Positions 1 through 8,361 of a stretch of DNA of 64,000 bases are shown here, one piece after another. The DNA is from Flavobacteriales bacterium. GTDB lineage: Bacteria > Bacteroidota > Bacteroidia > Flavobacteriales_D > Crocinitomicaceae. A model generated the notes under the pieces. It saw nothing but the letters and a program-made list of their open reading frames with translations, was not told the origin of the DNA and searched no databases. The stretch is from NCBI GenBank assembly GCA_947470515.1, contig CANITF010000009.1, positions 1 to 64,000 of the forward strand, given 5' to 3'. A program made the translations under genes and the position numbers. Each line of letters opens with the position of its first letter. The first letter of the stretch is position 1.

Positions 1-26
1 AGGGTGGGAGAGTAAGTCGACGCCGC
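1..26 (+). rRNA. 5S rRNA, 3' end only (cut by the window edge)
   Basis: The first bases read GGTGGGAGAGTAAGTCGACG, the usual closing sequence of bacterial 5S rRNA, and a strong terminator follows directly. The rest of the gene, and presumably the 16S-23S part of the operon, lies left of the window. The exact 3' end is inferred. Recognition is by pattern, not by alignment. Confidence 0.65.
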
Positions 27-33
27 TTTTTAA

Positions 34-69
34 AAGCCCATTCCCAAAAGGAGTGGGCTTTTTCTTTTT
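34..69 (+). terminator. Rho-independent terminator of the rRNA operon
   Basis: An 11-bp stem (34-44 with 50-60, one G-U pair) closes a CAAAA loop and is followed by a T-rich tract. It starts 7 bases after the 5S end, as expected for the end of an rrn transcript. Confidence 0.85.
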
Positions 70-113
70 ACAATAATATGAGCTGATGTCGCGAGTGTCC
101 GCCAGCTGGCCGA

Positions 114-150
114 TGGGAGAGTATCCAGATGCTATCGGGTCGACGCCGCC
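114..150 (+). pseudogene. 5S rRNA-like 3' remnant with a 15-base insertion
   Basis: TGGGAGAGTA (114-123) and GTCGACGCCGC (139-149) repeat the two halves of the true 5S end at 5-14 and 16-26. In the true end they are separated by one A; here by 15 bases (124-138). The flanks CCGAT (110-114) and ATCGG (134-138) are inverted repeats. The 82-157 stretch is clearly more GC-rich than what follows. Likely a decayed duplicate of the operon end; a small structured RNA is the alternative. Confidence 0.5.
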
Positions 151-590
151 CAGACCCTTTACTTCTTAATCGTGTTTTTAATAAAATCTAATTGAAATTT
201 GAATAATATCCTTGTTGGAAATTTGAAAATTTAGATAAGAATTAGGGTGAAACGAAAGTAATTTTACTTTACAAATAACTTTACAAAAAGAAAAAATCTT
301 ATATTAATCTATTCATAATCAAGCGTTTAATTTTAATAGTGGCGGTCTGGATGGGACTCGAACCATAAAATAAATCCAAATTTCCTTTATAAACACTACC
401 TTTTACATTCATTTTGATTCCACGCATTAATGTTCCTTATTAGGAACAACTCCGAAAATAGGGCTTTAATAGCAATTATTAGTTTTTTTTGAAAATGATT
501 ATATTTCACAATTTGTAAAATAGAATTTGGTGAGACACAAAAATTGCATATAACGTTCAATTTATAGTTTATCACTCATCACTAGATAGT
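151..590. other. Gene-free stretch after the rRNA operon
   Basis: No credible coding region. It holds the tRNA fragment at 340-366, a 7-bp hairpin at 431-448 (TGTTCCT/AGGAACA, loop TATT) without a T-tract, and at 556-587 a phrase (TATAGTTTATCACTCATCAC) shared with the tandem repeat array near 21200. The rest is AT-rich sequence in which nothing is recognised. Confidence 0.6.
340..366 (-). pseudogene. tRNA 3' fragment (T-arm, acceptor strand and CCA)
   Basis: Read on the minus strand, 366-340 gives a T-loop TTCGAGT, a T-stem 3' strand CCCAT, seven acceptor bases CCAGACC, a discriminator G and an encoded CCA. The T-stem 5' strand is one base short (ATGG), and no anticodon or D arm follows at higher coordinates, where the DNA is AT-rich. 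It is therefore a fragment, such as an integration (att) scar or a decayed rrn-linked tRNA. The identity of the tRNA cannot be read. Confidence 0.55.
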
Positions 591-1676
591 TTACTTAATC
601 TGAACACCTCTTGAAGAAAATAAACCTGCTGATTGATTTTTACTTTTGTCTAAACTGAAAGAAAAAGTACTGCCAATACCAAATGTACTTCTTACTGAAA
701 TTGTTTGTCCGTGAGACTCAATGATATGTTTTACAATGGCTAACCCAAGACCGGAACCACCTTCATTTCTATTTCTACTTTTTTCAACTCGATAAAATCG
801 TTCGAATAAACGAGGAATGTTTTGTTCTTCGATTCCTGGACCATCATCCGAAACTTCTATGGTGACAATATCATCCATTAAATATAAGCGGACGATGGTA
901 TTTCCACCTTCATTACCATATGAAATAGAATTACTTACTAAATTCATAATAACTTGAGAGATTTTGGCTTTATCTGCATTCACGAAAACACTGTTATAAT
1001 CTTTGGCAAAAGATAACTTGATATTTTTGTTTTTAGCCTTTATCTCTAATGAATCAAAAACATCCTGTACCAATTCATGAATGTCGAAAGGACGAATTTC
1101 TAATTTTAAGCGATCGACTTCTAATTTGGTTATCTGATCTAAATCCTCGATGATGTTAACCATTCGATCTGTTGCCTTAGAAGCCCGCTCTAAAAATAAG
1201 CGGTTTACATTTTCATCCTCTAAACCACCATCCAATAAGGTCAAAATATACCCTTGAATAGAAAAAATAGGAGTTTTTAGTTCATGAGCCAAATTACCTA
1301 GAAACTCACGTCGAAATGCTTCTTGTTCTTTTAATTTGGAAATTTCAACATTTCGTTCTTCAGTCCATTTTTGTGTTTCAATCTCTGCATTAGCAATGAC
1401 GTCATCGGTAATTTTAAATTTAATGTCGTTTTCCTTGGTAATTTTTCCTTTTCTAATTGAGCGATAGAGTAATTTTAAACGGTCGTTAATGAAGTACTTT
1501 ATAAAGAAATAGAATACTCCGAAAGAAATTAATCCTGTGGTAAAGGGTAACCCAATAAGTACCCAAAATGGAAAATTCATTACCTGTATATCGATAATGA
1601 ATGTAATGATTAAAGTGAGCACAAAGATTATTGCACTACCTCCAATAAGTAAATGAATTGGTTTTAAATTTTTCAC
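591..1676 (-). CDS. Two-component sensor histidine kinase (PhoR-like architecture)
   Basis: Inner-membrane sensor kinase that should phosphorylate the response regulator encoded just upstream. Two membrane segments lie within residues 9-62 with almost no periplasmic loop. A HisKA domain follows with His131 in the H-box (NLAHELKTP), then a HATPase domain with N-box (NLVSNSISYG), G1 (DDGPGIEE), F-box and G2 (GGSGLGLAIV). The start is GTG, 2 bases after the regulator's stop, so the two genes are translationally close. With so little periplasmic sequence it probably senses the membrane or a partner protein, as PhoR does through the Pst/PhoU complex (family knowledge). The stimulus is not visible; phosphate is an inference from context. 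Confidence 0.92.
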   Translation of the reverse strand: MKNLKPIHLLIGGSAIIFVLTLIITFIIDIQVMNFPFWVLIGLPFTTGLISFGVFYFFIKYFINDRLKLLYRSIRKGKITKENDIKFKITDDVIANAEIETQKWTEERNVEISKLKEQEAFRREFLGNLAHELKTPIFSIQGYILTLLDGGLEDENVNRLFLERASKATDRMVNIIEDLDQITKLEVDRLKLEIRPFDIHELVQDVFDSLEIKAKNKNIKLSFAKDYNSVFVNADKAKISQVIMNLVSNSISYGNEGGNTIVRLYLMDDIVTIEVSDDGPGIEEQNIPRLFERFYRVEKSRNRNEGGSGLGLAIVKHIIESHGQTISVRSTFGIGSTFSFSLDKSKNQSAGLFSSRGVQIK

Positions 1677-1678
1677 TT

Positions 1679-2365
1679 CTATTCGCTAAATGTATATCCG
1701 ACTCCTTTTATAGTGCGAATATAATCATCTCCTAGTTTTTCCCGCAATTTTCGAATGTGAACATCAATTGTTCTTTCACCAACGATTGTTTCGTTGCCCC
1801 AAACAATTGTCAATATTTGATCTCTTGTATAAACTTTTCCTGGTCTACTTGCTAGTAATTCGAGCAATTCAAATTCCTTTTTTGGTAAAAGTAAATTAGC
1901 ACCATTTGTTTTAACCATAAATTTTTCACGGTCAATTTGAATATGATTTGACTTTAATTCTGATTGTGTTTGAATAGGTTTCTCTAGTCTTCTTAACAGT
2001 GATTCTACCTTACTAATCAATAATCTTGGACGGATTGGTTTCGTGATATAATCATCCGCTCCTGCTTCAAATCCTGCAATTTGAGAATAATCTTCTGCTC
2101 TTGATGTTAAAAAAGCAATGATTGGTTGTGTAATGTTTAAATCTTTACGAATAATTTGACATGTCTCAATACCATCCATTACAGGCATCATAACATCTAA
2201 AAGAATAAGAGAAGGACTAACTTGCTGTGCCATTCTAACTCCTTCTTCACCATTCGATGCTGTGAAAATTTTGAATCCTTCTTTTTTCAATGAATAAGAT
2301 AAGAATTCTAAAATATCTGGTTCATCGTCAATTAATAATAAGGTATGTCCTTTTAGGTTTGTCAT
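1679..2365 (-). CDS. OmpR/PhoB-family response regulator (partner of the adjacent kinase)
   Basis: DNA-binding response regulator. The receiver domain has the acidic pair D13-D14, phospho-acceptor Asp57 (LLLDVMMP) and the usual T/K switch residues. The C-terminal winged helix covers about residues 130-228, with the recognition region ERTIDVHIRKLREKLG. Length 228 aa is typical. It forms an operon with the kinase (2-base gap). It is strikingly similar to the orphan regulator at 8362-9036, the two bracketing the T9SS and TonB genes, so they are probably paralogues with overlapping targets. The family assignment is firm; PhoB/PhoP-type specificity is inferred. Confidence 0.93.
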   Translation of the reverse strand: MTNLKGHTLLLIDDEPDILEFLSYSLKKEGFKIFTASNGEEGVRMAQQVSPSLILLDVMMPVMDGIETCQIIRKDLNITQPIIAFLTSRAEDYSQIAGFEAGADDYITKPIRPRLLISKVESLLRRLEKPIQTQSELKSNHIQIDREKFMVKTNGANLLLPKKEFELLELLASRPGKVYTRDQILTIVWGNETIVGERTIDVHIRKLREKLGDDYIRTIKGVGYTFSE

Positions 2366-2382
2366 ATAATTTCTTTAGCATT

Positions 2383-2413
2383 AAAAAGGGCTATCCTTTA
2401 TTAGATAGCCCTT
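2383..2413 (-). terminator. Rho-independent terminator of the T9SS protein gene
   Basis: A perfect 10-bp stem AAGGGCTATC/GATAGCCCTT (2386-2395 with 2404-2413) is followed, on the minus strand, by a T-run. It lies between the T9SS gene and the regulator-kinase pair and so separates their transcripts. Confidence 0.8.
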
Positions 2414-2432
2414 ACTTATGTATGTGTTTAAA

Positions 2433-5150
2433 TTATTTTTGAATAATCAATCTACGGTTAACGCTGTTGTTTTCTGTTTGAAGAACTACAGTGTATAATC
2501 CATTGTTTAATTCAATTGTGTTTAACTCTATTGAGTTATTTCCTTGCTCTAATTGTACATTTTGAACAGTAATGATTTGACCTAACTGGTTGATGATTGT
2601 TACTGTCGCTTCATTAGCTGATTGATTCTCAAATTCTAAAGTAGTATTAGCACTTGTTGGATTTGGATACAATTTAACATCAGCGAAGTTTTCTACTTCA
2701 TTCAATCCAACAGAGATTACAAGTGTATATGTAATCACATCAGTACAGTTTCCATTTGTAGCAGTTAATGTAACAGTATATGAACCGTTAGCAGCAAAGG
2801 CATGCGATGGAGATGTAGCTGAAGAATTAGATTGATCACCGAAATCCCAAGAGTAAGAAGTTGCATTTGTTGATGTGTTTGTAAATGTTACAACATTACC
2901 AGAAGTTGTGTTTGTAGCACTTGCAGTTGGCGTTTGTGTAAATGTTAAAATAACATCTGCAGATTGACCAACACCGTCACATAAATTTGCATTTGTTGTT
3001 GTTACATAGTACGTTCCATTAGCTGTTGCATCAACAGTTTGAGTCGTAGCACCATTACTCCACAAATAAGTATCAGAAGTAGAAGCTGTTAATGTAATCG
3101 TTTCGCCTGTACATGCTTGAGTTGCTGTAGAACTGATTGTAGGTACTGGTGTAGCACTTACATCTACAGTTGTAGCAGAAGAAGTTGCTGAACAACCATT
3201 TCCGTCTGTAAAAGTTACAGAGAAAACACCTGATGCAGTTACGTTAATCGCTGCAGTAGTTTCAGTAGATGACCAAGTATTACCGTTAGCAGCACTTGAA
3301 GTCAATGTTACAGAACCACCTGTACAGAATGAAGTTGGTCCACTAGCTGCAATAGTCGGTGCAGACGGCAAAGCATTTACAGTTACAACAGTTGCAGTTG
3401 AAGTTGCTTGACAACCATTTGCATCATTTACAGTTACAGTATAATTTCCATTTGATGTAGCAGTAATTCCTTGTGTTGTTTCTCCACCACCCCAAGTATT
3501 GTTAGATGCAGCACTAGAAGTTAATACAACAGAACCACCTTGACAGAAAGTTGTTGATCCTGTTGGAGTGATTGTTGGTGTAGTTGGCAAAGCATTTACA
3601 AGAACAACAATAGGAGCTGAAGTTGCAATACAACCAGCAGCATTTGTAGTTGTTACTGTATAAGAACCACTTGTTGAAACTGTAATACCTTGTGTTGTTG
3701 CTGTATTGCTCCAAGTGTTGTTAGATGCAGCACTAGAAGTTAAAACAACATTTCCTCCTTGACAGAAAGTAACAGGGCCTCCAGCAGTAGCTGAAACAGC
3801 TAAGTAAGAAATACCTGGTGTATCGTAGTCTGTAAATATAGGATTAAAGTTTGACCAACAAGCCGTCCAGTCATTTGATCCATCAAAAGCACCTTTGTAT
3901 GTTGTAGGTGTAAAAAATGAATTATTCAAGTTTGGATACGTAAAGTTTGCTCCTGCTAGTGCTGGAGAACCTGCTTGTAATAAAAAGTTAGGTGCAAAAT
4001 AATTTGTTGGTGCAACTGCCATCACTCCTTGAGGATTTGCAATAATTGAATTTGCACCTGCATTGAACCAAAGGTTCATGCCGAATGTAGATGGCGATAT
4101 TGCTGCAGAATCTAAAGGTAATGTGCAACCTGCAATGATATTATTTTTGAATTGCAAAGTACCAGATTGAGCATTATTTGCCGTGTTCGCATTTTCGATT
4201 TTCAAACCAACCGGAAACCCAACAAATACTGAATTATATGTACAAGTTGATGTACTTCTTCTTAAGTGTAATGCTCTTTTGAAATTAGGAGCGAAATCAG
4301 TACTAGTTGCTGTAGCTCTTGGGCCAAAAATACTTACGTTTGTAAAAATTGGCTTCGTTATTGGACCATTTGTTGTTCCTGTAGCATCATTATCTGATTC
4401 AAAACCATTTGAACCCGAAATATCTGCTACTGTTGAATCACTAACACCAACAGCAAACTGAATACGGCCTCCAAAACCATAATCTGTGTCAAACATATCA
4501 TCTACGGTCTTGTTTACAATTAAATGTTTGCAGTTCACTGTTCCACCAAACCATTCAAAAGCGTCGTCCCCACCATAACTAACTTGTACATAGTCAATAG
4601 TAGTTCCAGCTCCAACGCCACCCATGGTTAAACCATTTGTTTCATTATTAGGTTGAAATGCAATACCAGCAAATTCAATTCGAACATACTTTAATATACC
4701 TGAATTGTCATTAGGATCAGTTCCACCGTACAATCCTTTAGTTGGATCAATACCACCTTCACCCAATCTTTGTCCAGCTGGATCATTGATAGGTGCTTTG
4801 CCTAACATTAAAATTCCACCCCAGTCACCTGCAGCTCTACCCCCAATTCCTCCAGTATTTGGTTTATATGAAGTAAAAACAATTGGTTGTGTTTGTGTTC
4901 CTTCTGCTATTATTTTGGCACCACGAGTGATTACTAAAGCAGTTGCATTTCCTTTGATAATTGTTCCCGGCTCAATTGTCAGAGTAGCATTATTAGTAAC
5001 ATATACAAATCCTCCAGTTAAGGTGTAGATGTTGTTACTTGTCCATGTCGTGTTCGACACAATGTCGCCCGACACACTAACTTGTGCATTGATGCTGAAG
5101 ATGTTTACTAAAGCAAATGCAATAAATAGTAATTTTGTTTTCATTTTCAT
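2433..5150 (-). CDS. Secreted beta-helix / Ig-like / PKD protein with T9SS sorting domain
   Basis: Exported protein of 905 aa. A signal peptide spans residues 1-22 (ends NIFSINAQ). Residues about 24-430 look like the conserved Bacteroidota beta-helix family often mislabelled 'multidrug transporter', with repeats such as NATLTIEPGTIIKGN, WGGILMLGKAP and SYGGDDAFEWFGG. Four Ig-like repeats start near residues 461, 534, 608 and 678 (FCQGGSVVLTSSAA, ~73-aa period). A PKD domain lies near 770 (YSWDFGDQSN). A type A T9SS C-terminal domain begins near 820 (KLYPNPTS). It should be moved across the outer membrane by T9SS and kept at the surface or released. It lies directly downstream of a TonB receptor gene, suggesting a joint role in binding or uptake; the ligand is unknown. 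An ATG two codons inside (5144) is an equally possible start. Confidence 0.88.
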   Translation of the reverse strand: MKMKTKLLFIAFALVNIFSINAQVSVSGDIVSNTTWTSNNIYTLTGGFVYVTNNATLTIEPGTIIKGNATALVITRGAKIIAEGTQTQPIVFTSYKPNTGGIGGRAAGDWGGILMLGKAPINDPAGQRLGEGGIDPTKGLYGGTDPNDNSGILKYVRIEFAGIAFQPNNETNGLTMGGVGAGTTIDYVQVSYGGDDAFEWFGGTVNCKHLIVNKTVDDMFDTDYGFGGRIQFAVGVSDSTVADISGSNGFESDNDATGTTNGPITKPIFTNVSIFGPRATATSTDFAPNFKRALHLRRSTSTCTYNSVFVGFPVGLKIENANTANNAQSGTLQFKNNIIAGCTLPLDSAAISPSTFGMNLWFNAGANSIIANPQGVMAVAPTNYFAPNFLLQAGSPALAGANFTYPNLNNSFFTPTTYKGAFDGSNDWTACWSNFNPIFTDYDTPGISYLAVSATAGGPVTFCQGGNVVLTSSAASNNTWSNTATTQGITVSTSGSYTVTTTNAAGCIATSAPIVVLVNALPTTPTITPTGSTTFCQGGSVVLTSSAASNNTWGGGETTQGITATSNGNYTVTVNDANGCQATSTATVVTVNALPSAPTIAASGPTSFCTGGSVTLTSSAANGNTWSSTETTAAINVTASGVFSVTFTDGNGCSATSSATTVDVSATPVPTISSTATQACTGETITLTASTSDTYLWSNGATTQTVDATANGTYYVTTTNANLCDGVGQSADVILTFTQTPTASATNTTSGNVVTFTNTSTNATSYSWDFGDQSNSSATSPSHAFAANGSYTVTLTATNGNCTDVITYTLVISVGLNEVENFADVKLYPNPTSANTTLEFENQSANEATVTIINQLGQIITVQNVQLEQGNNSIELNTIELNNGLYTVVLQTENNSVNRRLIIQK

Positions 5151-5257
5151 TTTAAGTTTTTTTTCGCAGTATTTTTTGGGAAGCTGCGTTACCCATTTTT
5201 ATCGAAGCAAAAGTAGAGCGGATGTCTTCCATGAAGGTTAGCTAGGAATTATTCTTA

Positions 5258-5295
5258 GTTTAAGAAATGATTAATAAATAATACCGCAATGTTAA
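5258..5295 (-). promoter_or_regulatory. Phased TTAAC-like repeats upstream of the T9SS gene
   Basis: Minus-strand units TTAAC (from 5295), GTATT (from 5284), TTAAT (from 5274) and TTAAAC (from 5263) lie at offsets 1, 12, 22 and 33. This is the same phasing as the better array upstream of the TonB receptor. The units are degenerate, so binding by the module's regulators is an inference. Confidence 0.4.
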
Positions 5296-5334
5296 CATGT
5301 CTAGAAATTGGGAATTGAGGATTTATTATTTGGG

Positions 5335-5366
5335 ATTAAAAAAGCCCCGAATTTTATTTCGAGGCT
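5335..5366 (-). terminator. Rho-independent terminator of the TonB receptor gene
   Basis: A 9-bp stem (5343-5351 with 5358-5366, one mismatch) is followed on the minus strand by a run of six T. It sits 38 bases past the receptor's stop codon. Confidence 0.75.
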
Positions 5367-5403
5367 AGATTTAAATGAAAGAAGGAGATGTATTTTTCTT
5401 AAT

Positions 5404-8226
5404 TTAGAAATTATAGGCGAAAGAAAGTGTTATATTTCTACCATATTTAATTCCGTTAATTTCATTGTCTTCAGTTTCTTCATATTTCTTTGAACGGTTA
5501 AAATCTTGATAGAAAACAGCCCTTTGATTAAAAATATCGCTAACGTTTAATTTCAATTCACCTTTCTTAAAGATTCTTTTAGTTACTTGAAAATCCAAAA
5601 TATTTCTTGGGTTTTCATAAATATCTTGGTAACCATTTGTTCCAACAAAGGCAATTCTTCGTCCTATTTTATTATACATCAAACTCACTCCAAATCCTAA
5701 AGAATCATTTTGATACATGAATCCTGCATTGATTAGGTAAGGAGATTGACCTTGCATTGGTCTTAATTTTTCTTCTTCAGTAACTGCTTGGGGAACATTT
5801 GATAAATCAACAACCGATTTTACTAAGGTTAAGTTTGTAAAGAATGTAAAATTGTCTAATGCTTCTGTATTAAACAGAGAATCAATGAAACTCAACTTAG
5901 TTCTTAATTCAATCTCCATTCCATAGTCTACTGCACTTGCAACATTTCTATATGTATAAGTTCTAGACCCTGAACCACCAAAGAATACAGTGTTTTCAAT
6001 TGGGTTTGTGAAATCCTTGTAAAAGAAGGAAGTAGAAATGATTTGTCCATTACCTGGGAAATACTCAAAACGTAAATCTAAATTCGTGATATTGGAAGAA
6101 ATTAAAGTATCGTTACCAACAACTGCTGATGATGTGTTGAAATCATAGAATGAAAACGGCGCTAATTCTCTAAAATCTGGTCGAGCAACTGTTCTGGATG
6201 CAGCGCCACGTATATTGATTTTTTTAGTTGGTGAATACGTTAAATTTATAGATGGTAAATAACTTAAAGTAGTGTTATCAATCGTCACAGTATCGCCTCC
6301 GTAGGTCAACGAGTTTAATTTTTGATTGAAATTTTCAACTCTTAATCCATAAACTGCTCTGATTTTTGCACCAAACTTTTGATCTGTCATCAAATATCCA
6401 GCATGTAAATCTGTCGATGCAGTGTAGGAATCAGAGGGGTTTGTCGATTCGCCAAATTTGAAACCATTAGCACTTATATTGTCATTTGAAAAAATAGAAT
6501 CTTGAGGTTGATATAAAAGATTGTAGTCAAAAAGTGAAGTTGCGCTAACGGTGTATCCAAATACACGGGCGTCGAATGTTCTGGCTTTAATAGATCCAGC
6601 ATAACCAACTTTGATTAAACTCTGCTGACTTAACATCTTATAAGGAATAGAGATTTCTGCCATCCCCGCGTATAAATCTTCGTTCAAATCAGAGAAAAAG
6701 CGTCCTGCAAAATCAGGAGAAGGAGCACCAAAAGGTACATATGCAGAATAAACTGAATCAGCATTAGTTCCTTGTGGTGTTCTATTCTTGTAATACAACA
6801 TTCTTTTCAAATTTGGAACGGCAGATTGTGTTTTACTGTAATTTAATCCCCATTTAAGTTTGATTTTAGACTTTTCTAATAAATGATCTCCTGAAAGTTG
6901 TGAAGATAGCATTTTATTAGATGTATATTGCTGAGTAGTTGCTGAAACAATTTGATCTGCATCAATGTTTTCCCCTGTTCTATGGATTACCTGATCAGTC
7001 GAGTTATTACTGAACATATTTTTAAAAGCGATTTTGTTGTTTTCCCCAATTTTATAAGCAAAGTTCAACATCGCTCCCCAAGTAACATTTTCTCTGTAGG
7101 TAGCGTCGTTGTAATCGAAAAGTCTTGAACCATCTTCGTTAAAATCTCTTCGTGTTACATCTAAAAACCTTCTGTTATAGTTGTAAGTGAGACCACCTAT
7201 AAAACCAAATTCATTCTTTTTTAGTTTTAAGTTTTTAGCAAAACCAACCTGATAACTTTGACCTAAAGGTGATGATTTCTTTGTGTCAATTCCCCAGTCA
7301 TTTGTAAAAATCTTACTGTTTTCAAGAACTGTGTTTGGATCTGAAAGTAATAGTTTAAATTTTGAAGTACTCAACATACCTGAAGGTAATGCTCGATCCG
7401 ATGCACCTAATCCTATCCAATCTTTGCTGCTTCCTTGGTAGGTTGAATATTCCTTGAAAGTTGATTGAGTATTGAAATTAGTTCCAGCAGTTACGGAAAT
7501 AAAATCTTTTTCAGGAACGTCTTTGGTATTAATTTGAATAACACCTCCTGCAAAATCACCAGGTAAATCTGGACTTGCCGTTTTAAAAATCAACATATTA
7601 TCAAGCATTACAGAAGGAAAAATGTCAAAAGAAAATGCTTTTCTATCTGCCTCTGTTGATGGTAATGGTAATCCATTTATCATGGCTGTGTTATATCGGT
7701 CATTCAAACCACGAATAATTACAAATTTATTATCCTGTATACTAGCACCACTTACTCTCTTTAAAACATCACTTGCAGCTCTGTCTGGAGATCGTCTTAT
7801 GTTTTCTGCAGTTATTCCATCAACCATACCTGCACTGTTTCGTTGAAGAATAATCAAGTTTTCATTTGATTCTTTGTCAATTTTAACACGAATCGTCACT
7901 AAACCAATTTCCTTAACAACAGCTTCCATCGATACAACAAGTTCTGTCGTTTCTGCATTTTTAACGATAACATCTGTTATAATTTTAGTGTTATAGTTAT
8001 TGTATGAAAAAGACAATGAGTATGTTCCTGCTTTAATATCATCAAATACAAAATGACCATCTAAATCACTTAACGCTTTTGTCTCAGATCCTTCAATGGA
8101 AATTTTAATTCCTGGAATTGACTCTCCAGAAATAGCGTCTGTTACTTTTCCCTTGATTATTCCTTGCGTGAATCCTATGGAAGTTAATAATAATGATAAA
8201 AGTAAACCAGCGAATTTTGTATACAT
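5404..8226 (-). CDS. TonB-dependent outer-membrane receptor with CarboxypepD-reg-like domain
   Basis: Outer-membrane active importer. I prefer the ATG at 8226 over an upstream in-frame start because MYTKFAGLLLSLLLTSIGF then forms a clean signal peptide. A carboxypeptidase-regulatory-like beta-sandwich follows (about residues 22-100, IIKGKVTDAISGESIPGI). Then come a TonB plug (SPDRAASDVLKRVSGASI, FVIIRGLNDRYNTAMING) and a long barrel ending in FAYNF, a typical C-terminal beta signal. There is no SusD partner; the neighbour is the T9SS beta-helix protein, so this is not a classical Sus pair. The substrate is not evident. The paired sensor kinase and PhoB-like regulators suggest phosphate or a phosphorylated compound, but only by inference. 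Confidence 0.9.
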   Translation of the reverse strand: MYTKFAGLLLSLLLTSIGFTQGIIKGKVTDAISGESIPGIKISIEGSETKALSDLDGHFVFDDIKAGTYSLSFSYNNYNTKIITDVIVKNAETTELVVSMEAVVKEIGLVTIRVKIDKESNENLIILQRNSAGMVDGITAENIRRSPDRAASDVLKRVSGASIQDNKFVIIRGLNDRYNTAMINGLPLPSTEADRKAFSFDIFPSVMLDNMLIFKTASPDLPGDFAGGVIQINTKDVPEKDFISVTAGTNFNTQSTFKEYSTYQGSSKDWIGLGASDRALPSGMLSTSKFKLLLSDPNTVLENSKIFTNDWGIDTKKSSPLGQSYQVGFAKNLKLKKNEFGFIGGLTYNYNRRFLDVTRRDFNEDGSRLFDYNDATYRENVTWGAMLNFAYKIGENNKIAFKNMFSNNSTDQVIHRTGENIDADQIVSATTQQYTSNKMLSSQLSGDHLLEKSKIKLKWGLNYSKTQSAVPNLKRMLYYKNRTPQGTNADSVYSAYVPFGAPSPDFAGRFFSDLNEDLYAGMAEISIPYKMLSQQSLIKVGYAGSIKARTFDARVFGYTVSATSLFDYNLLYQPQDSIFSNDNISANGFKFGESTNPSDSYTASTDLHAGYLMTDQKFGAKIRAVYGLRVENFNQKLNSLTYGGDTVTIDNTTLSYLPSINLTYSPTKKINIRGAASRTVARPDFRELAPFSFYDFNTSSAVVGNDTLISSNITNLDLRFEYFPGNGQIISTSFFYKDFTNPIENTVFFGGSGSRTYTYRNVASAVDYGMEIELRTKLSFIDSLFNTEALDNFTFFTNLTLVKSVVDLSNVPQAVTEEEKLRPMQGQSPYLINAGFMYQNDSLGFGVSLMYNKIGRRIAFVGTNGYQDIYENPRNILDFQVTKRIFKKGELKLNVSDIFNQRAVFYQDFNRSKKYEETEDNEINGIKYGRNITLSFAYNF

Positions 8227-8288
8227 GTGTCCTTTGTTTTTTTCGACACAAAGAAACGTTGACACAGTTATTCTAGAATTATTGAAAC

Positions 8289-8325
8289 GTTACTAGATTG
8301 TTAATTCAAGGTAACGTTTAGTTAA
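8289..8325 (-). promoter_or_regulatory. Phased TTAAC direct-repeat array upstream of the TonB receptor
   Basis: On the minus strand TTAAC (from 8325), TTACC (from 8314), TTAAC (from 8304) and GTAAC (from 8293) are spaced 11, 10 and 11 bases, about one helical turn each, 63-100 bases upstream of the start codon. Tandem half-sites with 11-bp phasing are characteristic of PhoB/PhoP-type OmpR-family operators. The operator role is inferred; the repeats themselves are seen. Confidence 0.55.
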
Positions 8326-8361
8326 TAATGAAGATAAAATAATTTAACATGAGGTTGAGTA

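Noticed and set aside
340-366. Complete tRNA gene on the minus strand
   Set aside because: Only the T-arm, acceptor 3' strand and CCA are present; the T-stem is one base short and no anticodon arm exists.
431-448. Terminator hairpin in the leader region
   Set aside because: The 7-bp stem has no T-run on either strand and does not follow any gene.
545-565. Integron attC-like or element-end motif (GCATATAACG)
   Set aside because: No paired inverted half-site, no cassette genes and no integrase; the match is too short.
4183-5028. Plus-strand reading frames opposite the T9SS gene
   Set aside because: They mirror the repetitive Thr/Ser/Gly-rich coding strand, have odd composition and no recognisable protein features.
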